From assembly GCA_023414985.1 (NCBI GenBank), contig JAEZLY010000266.1, positions 1 through 17,729 of the forward strand: a DNA stretch of 17,729 nucleotides, written 5' to 3'. This DNA is from Bacillota bacterium (GTDB taxonomy: Bacteria; Bacillota; Clostridia; Lachnospirales; Lachnospiraceae). Under the pieces are notes generated by a model. It was not told the origin of the DNA. It did not search any database and saw only the letters and a program-made list of their open reading frames with translations. A program made the translations under genes and the position numbers. This document shows positions 5,423 through 13,193 of this stretch, in pieces (positions within the stretch are counted from its first letter, which is position 1; each line of letters starts with the position of its first letter).

Positions 5423-7069
5423 ATGATACAGGCAAGTAATGTTACTTTAAGAATTGGAAAGCGTGCATTGTTCGAGGATGTGAATATCAAATTCACAGAG
5501 GGTAACTGCTACGGATTGATTGGTGCCAACGGTGCCGGCAAATCCACCTTTCTCAAAATATTAAATGGGCAGCTGGAGCCCAGCAAGGGTGAGGTTATTA
5601 TCACGCCCGGACAGCGATTGTCCTTCTTACAGCAGGATCATTTCAAATATGATGCTTATCAGGTCCTGGATACCGTTATCATGGGAAATAAGCGTCTGTA
5701 TGAGATTATGAAAGAAAAAGACGTGATTTACGCGAAGGAAGACTTTACCGAAGAAGATGGTATCCGTGCCAGCGAGCTGGAAGGCGAATTCGCAGCGATG
5801 GATGGCTGGGAGGCTGAAGCCAATGCTGCTTCCATGCTGAATGGTCTTGGAATCGAGACAGATCTTCACTATATGATGATGCATGAGCTAAACGGTGGCC
5901 AGAAGGTCAAGGTGCTCTTAGCACAGGCTTTGTTCGGTAATCCTGACATCCTGCTGCTCGATGAGCCGACCAACCATTTGGATCTGGAAGCCATCCGTTG
6001 GCTGGAGGAATTCCTGATCAACTTTGAAAATACTGTGATTGTGGTATCCCATGACCGTTATTTCTTAAATAAGGTATGTACCCATATTGCAGATATCGAC
6101 TATGCCAAGATCCAGCTTTACTCCGGTAACTATGACTTCTGGTATGAATCAAGCCAGCTGATGGTAAAGCAGATGAAGGAAGCCAACAAGAAGAAGGAAG
6201 AAAAGATCAAGGAGCTGCAGGAATTTATCCAGCGTTTCTCCGCCAATGCTTCCAAATCCAAGCAGGCTACTTCCAGAAAGAAAGCACTTGAGAAGATTGA
6301 GCTGGATGACATCCGTCCCTCCAGCAGAAAATATCCTTATATTGATTTCAGACCCAGCCGTGATATCGGCAATGAAGTTCTCACTGTAGAGAACCTCTCC
6401 AAGACCATTGACGGAGTGAAGGTACTTGATAAGATTTCCTTCATTGTAGGCAGAGAAGACAAGATTGCTTTTGTCGGGCCGAATACCCGTGCTACCACTC
6501 TTCTGTTCCAGATCCTTGCAGGAGAGGTAGAGCCGGATGAAGGCTCCTACAAATGGGGAATTACCACGAATATGTCCTACTTCCCGAAGGATAACACCAA
6601 GCTCTTTGCCGGAGACGAGACGATCACCGATTTCCTGATGCCCTTCTCACCTGAGAAGGATGTCACCTATGTCCGCGGCTTCATGGGCAGAATGCTTTTT
6701 GCCGGTGAAGAAGGCTCAAAGAAGGTAAATGTCCTGTCCGGTGGAGAAAGAGTCCGTGTTATGCTTTCCAAGATGATGATTGCCGGAGCGAATGTCCTCA
6801 TTCTGGATGAGCCGACCAACCATTTGGACATGGAGTCCATTACTTCACTGAACAACGGTCTGATCAAGTTCCCAGGGGTTGCATTATTTACCTCACCTGA
6901 CCATCAGTTTATCGAGACGACGGCAAACCGTATCATGGAGATCTACAACGGTCACTTGATCGATAAGATCACCACCTATGATGAATATCTGGACAGCGAT
7001 GAAATGGCTAGGAAGAGACAGATCAGTGAATTCGAAGCCGAAGAAGAGAACGGAGATTCCGAGGAATAG
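5423..7069 (+). CDS. ABC-F family ATPase, YkpA/YbiT-like, with degenerate second ATP site
   Basis: ABC-F proteins are soluble twin-ATPase proteins that act on the ribosome and have no membrane domain. This 548-residue member closely recalls Bacillus YkpA. NBD1 has Walker A GANGAGKST (34-42), a changed signature LNGGQ (156-160), Walker B with D180/E181 and H-loop His210. A charged linker follows (about 245-300). NBD2 has an abnormal Walker A, GPNTRATT (352-359), lacking the glycines and lysine. It also has an intact signature LSGGE (438-442), Walker B D462/E463, and Pro492 in place of the H-loop His. Site I (NBD1 Walker A with NBD2 signature) therefore looks intact and site II damaged. A changed NBD2 Walker A also occurs in YkpA as I recall it. 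The gene is monocistronic. A translation role is inferred; no drug-resistance claim is supported. Confidence 0.93.
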   Translation: MIQASNVTLRIGKRALFEDVNIKFTEGNCYGLIGANGAGKSTFLKILNGQLEPSKGEVIITPGQRLSFLQQDHFKYDAYQVLDTVIMGNKRLYEIMKEKDVIYAKEDFTEEDGIRASELEGEFAAMDGWEAEANAASMLNGLGIETDLHYMMMHELNGGQKVKVLLAQALFGNPDILLLDEPTNHLDLEAIRWLEEFLINFENTVIVVSHDRYFLNKVCTHIADIDYAKIQLYSGNYDFWYESSQLMVKQMKEANKKKEEKIKELQEFIQRFSANASKSKQATSRKKALEKIELDDIRPSSRKYPYIDFRPSRDIGNEVLTVENLSKTIDGVKVLDKISFIVGREDKIAFVGPNTRATTLLFQILAGEVEPDEGSYKWGITTNMSYFPKDNTKLFAGDETITDFLMPFSPEKDVTYVRGFMGRMLFAGEEGSKKVNVLSGGERVRVMLSKMMIAGANVLILDEPTNHLDMESITSLNNGLIKFPGVALFTSPDHQFIETTANRIMEIYNGHLIDKITTYDEYLDSDEMARKRQISEFEAEEENGDSEE

Positions 7070-7081
7070 GGTTCGTATAAG

Positions 7082-7120
7082 AAAAGGGGCGTTGCGTATA
7101 TCGCAAAGTCCCTTTTTTAT
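7082..7120 (+). terminator. Intrinsic terminator of the ABC-F gene, possibly bidirectional
   Basis: AAAAGGGGC (7082-7090) pairs with GTCCCTTTT (7108-7116), and TTGCG (7092-7096) with CGCAA (7102-7106) around a TATAT loop. A run of six T lies at 7113-7118. The opposite strand also gives a T-rich end (TTTTCTTAT), so it could stop minus-strand transcripts too. Confidence 0.85.
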
Positions 7121-7134
7121 GTAGGATTTTTATC

Positions 7135-7200
7135 TTATAGTTTTTCTCTTACGATCAAAAACGGGCTCAAACCAAAAATCAGAATAATAATCTTTTTCAT
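7135..7200 (-). CDS. Possible 21-residue hydrophobic peptide (doubtful)
   Basis: On the minus strand an ATG at 7200 follows GGAGA at a six-base distance and encodes 21 residues starting MKKIIILIFGLSPF, ending in TAA just before the terminator at 7082-7120. It looks like a signal-peptide-like or membrane microprotein. No convincing promoter was found, and short frames of this kind arise by chance in AT-rich spacers. Confidence 0.2.
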   Translation of the reverse strand: MKKIIILIFGLSPFLIVREKL

Positions 7201-7328
7201 AGTATTCTCCATTCTTAAAAATACCTCAATAATTTTTCGTTTCTTTCCTGTCCTCTGCTTTTTCCCGTCAACATGAACAAGCGAAACGGAATAAAATGAT
7301 GTAAGTAGCTATGTTAGGAGGCGGCTTA

Positions 7329-8144
7329 ATGCCCTTCAAGAATAATATCGTCACCCAGTTATCCGCCCCGGACTATGTTCCTGTCATGAGAGAGGCTCAG
7401 CCCTCTTACGGTGGAAGCCAGATGTGGTTTTCCGCTGTCAGAAGGTTCAATAAGGATTATATCCTATATCATTATGGCTGCGGCACCATAGCGACCGCTG
7501 ACCTGTTGCTTTATCTATCACGGAGAAAAAAAACCATGAAGACACCGGTCACGGCTTTGGCACTGGATATGGAGGAGAATATCGTCTATCCGAACTATAC
7601 CTCATATGTCAGACTGATTCATGATCAATATACCAAGACACTTCCCTTTCTTGCAGTACTGGGTCCCGCCGCTGCCTCAGCCATCAATACCTACTCCGAT
7701 TCTTACGGACTTGGTCTGCAGGCCGCATGGAAATGGACCTTAAACTACTATGACATGTATGACCTGATCGAAGAAATGCTGCAAAAGGATATTCCGGTCA
7801 TCCTCTCCATCGGTCCTAACACCCCGAAACTGTGGGGAAAGAAAGGAATCCCCTTCTATGAGCTCCGGGAGATTGATTATGATTCAACTATACCAACAGG
7901 GACAGAAGGTACTGCAGAAAGATCAAAGCCCTACTATTATAAAGCCGTGAAATATGATATCAACGGTCATTATGTCACTGTAACAGGCTTGATCAAGGAT
8001 GAACTCACAGGCAGAATCATGCTTCGTATCTCCTCCTGGGGAAGCCCTTACTATATTAATTATGAGGAATACCGGGACTACGTGGAAAATGTCGGCGGAA
8101 CCTACACTTCCAGCTTGGTCTATATCAAGCAAGAGGTCAATTGA
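7329..8144 (+). CDS. Putative papain-like (C39-like fold) protein of unknown function
   Basis: This 271-residue protein has no signal peptide or membrane segment and is not one I recognise by name. Three blocks resemble a papain-like fold. YGCGTIATADLL (49-60) puts Cys51 at the start of a helix. NGHYVTVTGL (212-221) supplies His214. ISSWGSPYYINYEEY (234-248) resembles the papain NSWG motif with Ser in place of Asn, followed by the pattern usual in bacterial C39-like peptidases. If the fold is right, it may be a cysteine peptidase, an amidase or an inactive relative. The ATG at 7329 is preferred over one at 7311 because AGGAGG (7316-7321) lies seven bases before it and overlaps the upstream frame. 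Its stop abuts the stop of the convergent flavodoxin gene. Confidence 0.75.
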   Translation: MPFKNNIVTQLSAPDYVPVMREAQPSYGGSQMWFSAVRRFNKDYILYHYGCGTIATADLLLYLSRRKKTMKTPVTALALDMEENIVYPNYTSYVRLIHDQYTKTLPFLAVLGPAAASAINTYSDSYGLGLQAAWKWTLNYYDMYDLIEEMLQKDIPVILSIGPNTPKLWGKKGIPFYELREIDYDSTIPTGTEGTAERSKPYYYKAVKYDINGHYVTVTGLIKDELTGRIMLRISSWGSPYYINYEEYRDYVENVGGTYTSSLVYIKQEVN

Positions 8145-8789
8145 CTATTCCTGCTTTGTCAACCTCCGGTTCAGATCCTTCGGCTTTAAGCCATTTGCCT
8201 TAATGGCCTGGCCCCAGCCAAAATCAGCGGAAAGCTTATAAAGGAATCTTGGAAAGCCGGGGACAGTATAAATATCCTGGCTTTCTTTACAATTCGAGAT
8301 ATTTGCAGAAAGCTTCTGTAAAGCCATGGTAAGCTTTTTCTTCGGACCGGCTTCCGGTGGTATAGAACGAATACTGAGAATCATCCCTCCTGCTCCGACA
8401 GCAACTCCCTGTCCCCAGAGAAGTCCTGACTTCACACACCAGTTTTTCATAATCTGCAAGGCAAGCCTGTTCTGTTGTGCTTCATAAAATCCGGAATTCA
8501 CGATAGCATATACCCTGACAGTACGATTTTTATCACGGAAGAGCTGTTCCAGCCTAGTCAGAGCATGCAGCAGATGGGACGGTATTCCATCTACATATAA
8601 CGGAAGGGAAAAGACCAGTACATCACTGTTCAACAGCACTTCTTCCGCTGATGCTTTGATTTCGGGGGTATGGAGTTCAACCTTGGATATCTCTATATCC
8701 TTCAGATATTTCTTCACTTCCTCCAGCAGACAATCCGAAGCGCTATCCTTAAATTTCGGACTGCAGTTGATTAATGCCGCTTTTATCAT
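8145..8789 (-). CDS. Flavodoxin-fold NAD(P)H-dependent oxidoreductase-like protein
   Basis: The 214-residue protein begins with a beta strand and a flavin-phosphate-type loop, ALINCSPKFKDSAS (residues 5-18), as in NADPH-dependent FMN reductases. SDVLVFSLPLYVDGIPSHLL (54-73) matches the second flavin-binding region of the family. It is probably a cytoplasmic flavoprotein. It is the second gene of a two-gene operon: its ATG overlaps the stop of the upstream flavodoxin gene by four bases (8786-8789), a sign of translational coupling. It ends directly against the convergent papain-like gene with no gap, and no terminator was seen between them. The substrate is unknown. It carries no iron-sulfur cysteine motif, unlike its partner. 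Confidence 0.8.
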   Translation of the reverse strand: MIKAALINCSPKFKDSASDCLLEEVKKYLKDIEISKVELHTPEIKASAEEVLLNSDVLVFSLPLYVDGIPSHLLHALTRLEQLFRDKNRTVRVYAIVNSGFYEAQQNRLALQIMKNWCVKSGLLWGQGVAVGAGGMILSIRSIPPEAGPKKKLTMALQKLSANISNCKESQDIYTVPGFPRFLYKLSADFGWGQAIKANGLKPKDLNRRLTKQE

Positions 8790-9319
8790 AACTTCACCCC
8801 CATCAGCTCTTCTGTTTTCATGAAAATCACCTGCGGTCTGGCTCCTCCTAAGTTAACCACATTTGCCTCCATGAGCTGCAACGCGGTCTCTTTCTCCTGT
8901 TCGCTGATCTCATCTCCATAAAAGACAACCTTTAAGTTAAAATGCTTCGGATAGCGGAATCTGTGATGCATCTCACCTTTCCTTATGATAAATTTGGGAT
9001 GAACATAAGAGATGCTTCTGTCAAAGACATTCTTTACAAAAGGGCTGTAACCGCCATAACAGCATTTGCTGATGACCAGCACCTCGGTGGATCCTGCGAG
9101 CAGTTCGCCCATGTCACCATACTCATCCCGGATGACACAGGCACCCGGAGTCTTAATCCAACAGCCAAAGCAGCCTACACAGTTGCGGATCGATCCGTTA
9201 TCGGAGATGATCCGTTCATTCGTTGAAGTCCGGGATTCTGCCTTGGGCAGCAATTCCTTGATACGCGGATGATTGAATACACTTTCTTCCTGTTCCCTAC
9301 TTAAATCATGGATTATCAT
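8786..9319 (-). CDS. Flavodoxin-family protein with iron-sulfur-flavoprotein-type cysteine motif
   Basis: The 177-residue protein contains Cys47-x2-Cys50-x2-Cys53-x7-Cys61, which fits the compact CX2CX2CX4-7C motif known to bind a [4Fe-4S] cluster in the archaeal and clostridial iron-sulfur flavoprotein (Isf) family. VLVISKCCYGGYSPFVKNVFD (80-100) is a typical flavin-site strand and helix of that family. The N-terminus starts MIIHDLSREQ and lacks the usual Ser/Thr-rich flavin-phosphate loop, which the partner gene does have. A GGGGGAAGG ribosome site precedes the ATG. A TATACT-like box lies on the minus strand at 9447-9452 without a good -35, so the promoter is uncertain. Roles in oxygen or quinone reduction are possible but inferred. 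Confidence 0.8.
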   Translation of the reverse strand: MIIHDLSREQEESVFNHPRIKELLPKAESRTSTNERIISDNGSIRNCVGCFGCWIKTPGACVIRDEYGDMGELLAGSTEVLVISKCCYGGYSPFVKNVFDRSISYVHPKFIIRKGEMHHRFRYPKHFNLKVVFYGDEISEQEKETALQLMEANVVNLGGARPQVIFMKTEELMGVKL

Positions 9320-9478
9320 TATCTAACCTTCCCCCTATTTATTATGTTCGGCCCCGGCTGCATCACTCACTTTCAGCAACCATAATACTGATACAATATT
9401 CTTTATCATCATACTATCTCCATGTAAAAATATCCAGTAAATATTTAGTATAATATTACTTCATCTGAGATAAGGACA

Positions 9479-9536
9479 AAGTGTCAGCTAGCTGATACTT
9501 CCGATACTTGCTTAGCAAGTATTGCCCGACTTCGGG
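9479..9536. repeat. Cluster of three tandem palindromes
   Basis: Three hairpins sit within 58 bases. AAGTGTCAGCT (9479-9489) faces AGCTGATACTT (9490-9500) with one mismatch. ATACTTGCT (9504-9512) faces AGCAAGTAT (9514-9522). CCCG (9525-9528) faces CGGG (9533-9536). GATACTT occurs twice (9494-9500 and 9503-9509). The cluster lies just beyond the operon terminator and upstream of the flavodoxin operon. The function is unknown. It could be a repeat element, a small RNA or a regulator site. Confidence 0.5.
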
Positions 9537-9540
9537 TTGC

Positions 9541-9597
9541 ATAAAAAAAGCTTCTCTGCAGTAAGTTAGGACATAAATCCTGTCTCTGCAGAAAAGC
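9541..9597 (-). terminator. Intrinsic terminator of the fatty-acid synthesis operon
   Basis: Read on the minus strand, GCTTTTCTGCAGA (9585-9597) pairs with GCAGAGAAGC (9550-9559 side) in a 12-base stem with one mismatch. The loop itself can fold through AGGA and TCCT. A run of seven T follows (9542-9549 on the plus strand as A). It lies 25 bases after the accA stop. Confidence 0.85.
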
Positions 9598-9621
9598 GAG
9601 TCGTTTCTCATTGCTATTGTA

Positions 9622-10407
9622 TTACATATTTCTGAATTTTTGATATCTCCTGTTCAGCAACTCCTCCACGGGAAGCTGCAGCAATTCGGAAAGCTCCGCC
9701 TCAATCACTGATTTTACACTAAGTGCCATCAGATTATGGTCATTGTGTGCTCCACCCGGAGGCTCCGGAATGATTCCATCAATGATTTGGAATCGGAACA
9801 GATCCTGTGCAGTCAGCTTCATCTCTCCTGCCGCCTGTTCTGCCTTACCGGAATCCTTATATAAGATACTGGCAAAGCCCTCCGGTGAAAGAATGGAATA
9901 GATGGCATGTTCCAGCATATACACTTTATCTGCAACACCAAGTGCCAAAGCACCGCCGCTGCCGCCCTCTGAGATAACAAAGGATACAATGGGCGTCTTA
10001 AGCAGCATCATCTGTGCCAGATTCTCAGCGATTGCTTCCCCCTGTCCGCGCTCCTCCGCGCCCAATCCGCAGAAAGCACCCGGAGTATCAATGAAGCAAA
10101 TGACCGGCCGATGGAATTTCTCAGCCTGCTTCATCAGACGCAGCGCCTTACGGTAGCCTTCCGGATGGGGCATAGAGAAATTTCGGGCGATATTCTCCTT
10201 CGTATTACGTCCCTTTTGCTGTGCAATGACAGTGACCGGGATGTCCCCGAAGTAAGCTATCCCTCCGACAATGGCACGATCCTCGCTGTAATAACGGTCT
10301 CCGTGCAGCTCTAGGAAATCTGTAAATATTCTGTCTATATAATCAAGGCCTGTCGGTCGAAGCGGCATTCTTGCCAGCTTAACCTTCTCCCATGGCGTTA
10401 AACTCAT
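9622..10407 (-). CDS. accA: Acetyl-CoA carboxylase, carboxyltransferase alpha subunit
   Basis: With AccD this forms the carboxyltransferase that moves CO2 from biotinyl-AccB to acetyl-CoA, making malonyl-CoA. The 261-residue protein has the crotonase-fold glycine-rich segments expected for AccA, including FIDTPGAFCGLGAEERGQ (about 108-125) and SEGGSGGALALGVAD (145-159). Its length fits the short Firmicute form; the E. coli protein is longer at the N-terminus. The start is taken at 10407 because GGAGG (10413-10417) lies five bases before it. An ATG at 10419 sits on that ribosome site and would give four extra residues. It is the last gene of the operon, 61 bases after accD and 25 bases before the terminator. 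Confidence 0.96.
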   Translation of the reverse strand: MSLTPWEKVKLARMPLRPTGLDYIDRIFTDFLELHGDRYYSEDRAIVGGIAYFGDIPVTVIAQQKGRNTKENIARNFSMPHPEGYRKALRLMKQAEKFHRPVICFIDTPGAFCGLGAEERGQGEAIAENLAQMMLLKTPIVSFVISEGGSGGALALGVADKVYMLEHAIYSILSPEGFASILYKDSGKAEQAAGEMKLTAQDLFRFQIIDGIIPEPPGGAHNDHNLMALSVKSVIEAELSELLQLPVEELLNRRYQKFRNM

Positions 10408-10455
10408 AATATCCTCCATTTCTGCACACTATTCATGCGCATCTGAAGTCTGAAT

Positions 10456-10478
10456 GGGAAGAGCGCTTTCACCTTCCC
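10456..10478. repeat. Hairpin at the accD-accA junction
   Basis: GGGAAG (10456-10461) is complementary to CTTCCC (10473-10478) with an 11-base loop. It spans the accD stop codon. It has no T tract, so it is more likely an mRNA stability or coupling element than a terminator. Confidence 0.3.
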
Positions 10479-11368
10479 GAATTATTGTGCGAAGAAGCCG
10501 AGTGTAGCTTTAGGATAGTGGAAATCGTATGCTTCTGGGCATCCCTTGGCACGATTTGGTCCACAAAACCGTGCTCCAGAAGGAACTCTGCTCTCTGGAA
10601 GCCTTCCGGCAGCTTCTGCCCAATGGTCTGTTCAATTACTCTGGGTCCTGCAAAGCCAACCAGTGCTCCCGGCTCAGCCAGGATAATATCACCGAGCATC
10701 GCAAAGCTTGCGGTCACACCGCCCGTCGTTGGATCTGTCAGAACAGTGATGTAGAGTAATCCCTCCTCGCTATGTTTCGCCACAGCAGCACTTACCTTAG
10801 CCATCTGCATCAGAGAGAATATTCCCTCTTGCATCCTGGCACCACCAGAAGCAGTAAATACGATAACCGGAAGTCTTTCCTTCGTTGCCTGTTCAAATAA
10901 TCTCGTCAGCTTTTCGCCGATTGTCGTTCCCATACTTCCCATGAAGAAAGCAGGTTCCATGACTCCAACCATGGCAGCCTCGCCTTCAATCCTTCCTCTG
11001 CCGGTTATGATACCGTCTGAAAGCCCTGTCTGGGATCGGGTCTTTTGAAGTTTCTCGTTGTATCCGGGAAAGCTTAAGGGATCTCTGCTGATCAGCTCCG
11101 AATCAAATTCTTCGAAGCCTCCTTCGTCTATCAGCATCTCTATACGCTCCGCTGAGGATAGCTTAAAGTAATAACCGCATTCGTCACAGCACTTAAAGTT
11201 CTTCGTCAAAAGCTTCGTATAGATAACCTTCCCGCAGCGAGGGCATTTTGTCATAATACCTTCCGGTACATTCGGCTTCTCTTCCTCAGCACTGACGATA
11301 TCCTGCGGCTTAGCCCGATAGATATTGGTCGTCGCATACTGTTTCGGTTTAAATGGATTTCTGTTCAT
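10469..11368 (-). CDS. accD: Acetyl-CoA carboxylase, carboxyltransferase beta subunit
   Basis: This is the partner of AccA in the carboxyltransferase. The 299-residue protein carries the N-terminal zinc ribbon of bacterial AccD, with C42 and C45 (CPRC) and C61 and C64 (CDEC). A crotonase-fold body follows, with FTASGGARMQEG and DPTTGGVTASFAMLGD segments that bind acyl-CoA. The ATG at 11368 lies one base after the accC stop, and GAGGGA inside the end of accC is its ribosome site. A TTG five codons upstream is possible but has no better site. The near-zero spacing indicates translational coupling with accC. The rest of the family signature is intact. Confidence 0.96.
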   Translation of the reverse strand: MNRNPFKPKQYATTNIYRAKPQDIVSAEEEKPNVPEGIMTKCPRCGKVIYTKLLTKNFKCCDECGYYFKLSSAERIEMLIDEGGFEEFDSELISRDPLSFPGYNEKLQKTRSQTGLSDGIITGRGRIEGEAAMVGVMEPAFFMGSMGTTIGEKLTRLFEQATKERLPVIVFTASGGARMQEGIFSLMQMAKVSAAVAKHSEEGLLYITVLTDPTTGGVTASFAMLGDIILAEPGALVGFAGPRVIEQTIGQKLPEGFQRAEFLLEHGFVDQIVPRDAQKHTISTILKLHSASSHNNSGR

Positions 11369-11369
11369 A

Positions 11370-12704
11370 CTACTTTCCCTCAATTAAACCGGTATGATAC
11401 TGACCGGAAATAATCTCTTCCCGTTCCAGAAGCTCATACTGGTATTCCGTATTGGTCTGTATTCCATCAATGATCAGCTCCGACAGGGCACGTTTCATCC
11501 TTTGAATGGCTTCTTCCCGATCATGTCCGTATGCAATCACCTTTGCCAGCATGGAATCATAACAGGAGGGCACCACGTATCCGGGATAAAGGGCACTGTC
11601 CACACGAACGCCAAAGCCGCCGGGGAAAAGAACATTCTCTACACGACCAGGACAGGGCATGAAATTCTTCGACGGATCTTCCGCATTGATTCTGCATTCA
11701 ATCGCATGTCCTCTGAATTCTATGTTCTCCTGACGATACGGCATCTCCTCGCCTGCAGCGATTCTGATCTGAGCTTTTATCATATCAATTCCGGTGACCA
11801 TCTCTGTGACAGGATGCTCTACCTGAATTCTCGTATTCATTTCCATGAAATAATAGTGATTGTCTTTGTCCAGCAGGAATTCAATGGTACCCGCATTGAC
11901 ATAGCCGGTTGCCTGAGCCGCTTTTACTGCAGCAGTACCCATGGCCTTTCTTAATTCCGGAGTCATGATGGCTGACGGAGATTCTTCGATCATCTTCTGA
12001 TTGCGGCGCTGTACGGAACAGTCTCGCTCACCCAGATGAACTACATTGCCATGGCTGTCTGCAAGGATCTGGAATTCAATATGTTTTGGATGTACAATCA
12101 GCTTTTCAATATAAACCTTATCATCCGCAAAAGCAGCCTTCGCTTCTGCTTTTGCAGAGTTATAGGACTTCTCTAAATCCTCTACATTATATACGGCACG
12201 CATTCCCTTCCCGCCGCCTCCGGCAGAAGCCTTGATCATAACGGGATAACCAATCTTCTCAGCGAGAAGAACAGCATCCTTCACAGTCTCAACCTCACCT
12301 TCGGAGCCCGGTACGACCGGAACACCGGCCTTCTGCATGGTTTCCCTTGCCTTGGACTTATTACCGAGCAGATCAATCGTATCGGCTTTCGGACCGATAA
12401 AGGTAATATTGCAATCCTCACACATTCTCGCAAAAGAGCTGTTCTCAGAGAGGAACCCAAACCCCGGATGTATTGCTGTTGCACCGGTTAATACCGTCGC
12501 ACTGATGATATTCTGCATATTTAGGTAGCTATCCTTGGATTTCGCAGGTCCGATACACACTGCCTCATCTGCAAGCATGACATGGAGTGCTTCCTTATCC
12601 GCTTCCGAATAGACTGCGACGGTCTCAATCTCCATCTCCTTACAGGCACGGATGATTCTGACTGCAATCTCACCGCGGTTCGCTATTAATATTTTTTTAA
12701 ACAT
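11370..12704 (-). CDS. accC: Biotin carboxylase subunit of acetyl-CoA carboxylase
   Basis: It uses ATP and bicarbonate to carboxylate the biotin on AccB, the first half-reaction of malonyl-CoA formation. The 444-residue length fits the family (E. coli 449). The N-terminal KKILIANRGEIAVRIIRA is diagnostic. The ATP-grasp domain shows the glycine-rich loop ASAGGGGKGMRAV. FLDKDNHYYFMEMNTRIQVEHPVTE carries the metal-binding Glu and Asn and the catalytic Arg. The start at 12704 is chosen because AAGGAGA lies nine bases upstream and the protein then begins exactly as homologues do; a TTG at 12731 would add nine residues that do not match the family. fabZ lies 38 bases upstream. Confidence 0.97.
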   Translation of the reverse strand: MFKKILIANRGEIAVRIIRACKEMEIETVAVYSEADKEALHVMLADEAVCIGPAKSKDSYLNMQNIISATVLTGATAIHPGFGFLSENSSFARMCEDCNITFIGPKADTIDLLGNKSKARETMQKAGVPVVPGSEGEVETVKDAVLLAEKIGYPVMIKASAGGGGKGMRAVYNVEDLEKSYNSAKAEAKAAFADDKVYIEKLIVHPKHIEFQILADSHGNVVHLGERDCSVQRRNQKMIEESPSAIMTPELRKAMGTAAVKAAQATGYVNAGTIEFLLDKDNHYYFMEMNTRIQVEHPVTEMVTGIDMIKAQIRIAAGEEMPYRQENIEFRGHAIECRINAEDPSKNFMPCPGRVENVLFPGGFGVRVDSALYPGYVVPSCYDSMLAKVIAYGHDREEAIQRMKRALSELIIDGIQTNTEYQYELLEREEIISGQYHTGLIEGK

Positions 12705-12742
12705 CGCTGTTCTCTCCTTACTCAATCCCAATCAATTGACTA

Positions 12743-13171
12743 TTAACGGTCTCCCAGCGCAAAGGTCAGAATCGCCTCTGTGGCAATCTGCCCATCGACA
12801 TATGCGACTGCTGTCCCGACACCGAAGCTGCCCTTACTCTTTGTGATCTCAACCTCCAGAGTCAGCACATCGCCCGGTACCACCTGACGTTTAAACTTCA
12901 CCTTATCCATACCTCCGAATAATACCAGTTTTCCTTCATTGCCAGGTACGGTAAGCATACAGATGGCACCCATCTGTGCCAAGGCTTCCAGGATCAGTAC
13001 GCCGGGCATAACTGCTTTACCGGGAAAATGTCCCTGAAAGTAGGGTTCATTCATCGATACGCATTTTTTACCGGTTGCACGATGTCCGGGCTCCAGCGCT
13101 TCCACTCTGTCAACCAATAAAAACGGCGGACGATGCGGTAAGATTTTTTGTATTTCATCGATATTCAGCAT
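12743..13171 (-). CDS. fabZ: 3-hydroxyacyl-ACP dehydratase
   Basis: FabZ removes water from 3-hydroxyacyl-ACP to give trans-2-enoyl-ACP, in the cytoplasm as a hot-dog-fold oligomer. The 142-residue protein shows LPHRPPFLLVDRV (11-23), the active-site His48 in GHFPG (47-51), MPGVLILEALAQ (55-66) and the paired acid Glu62. The size is normal. The ribosome site GGAGG precedes the ATG by seven bases. The gene sits between accB and accC, an arrangement also found in the pneumococcal cluster. No second dehydratase (FabA) is present in the window, so this enzyme probably serves every cycle; how unsaturated fatty acids arise here is not visible. Confidence 0.96.
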   Translation of the reverse strand: MLNIDEIQKILPHRPPFLLVDRVEALEPGHRATGKKCVSMNEPYFQGHFPGKAVMPGVLILEALAQMGAICMLTVPGNEGKLVLFGGMDKVKFKRQVVPGDVLTLEVEITKSKGSFGVGTAVAYVDGQIATEAILTFALGDR

Positions 13172-13193
13172 AAGTCTTTCCTCCCGGCAGCTC

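Noticed and set aside
5423..7069. Antibiotic resistance ABC-F gene
   Set aside because: The protein resembles the housekeeping YkpA/YbiT type, with no long antibiotic-resistance-domain linker and no inducible leader upstream.
11394..11954. 186-codon plus-strand frame
   Set aside because: It is antisense to accC with no ribosome site, and the accC coding sequence is intact across it.
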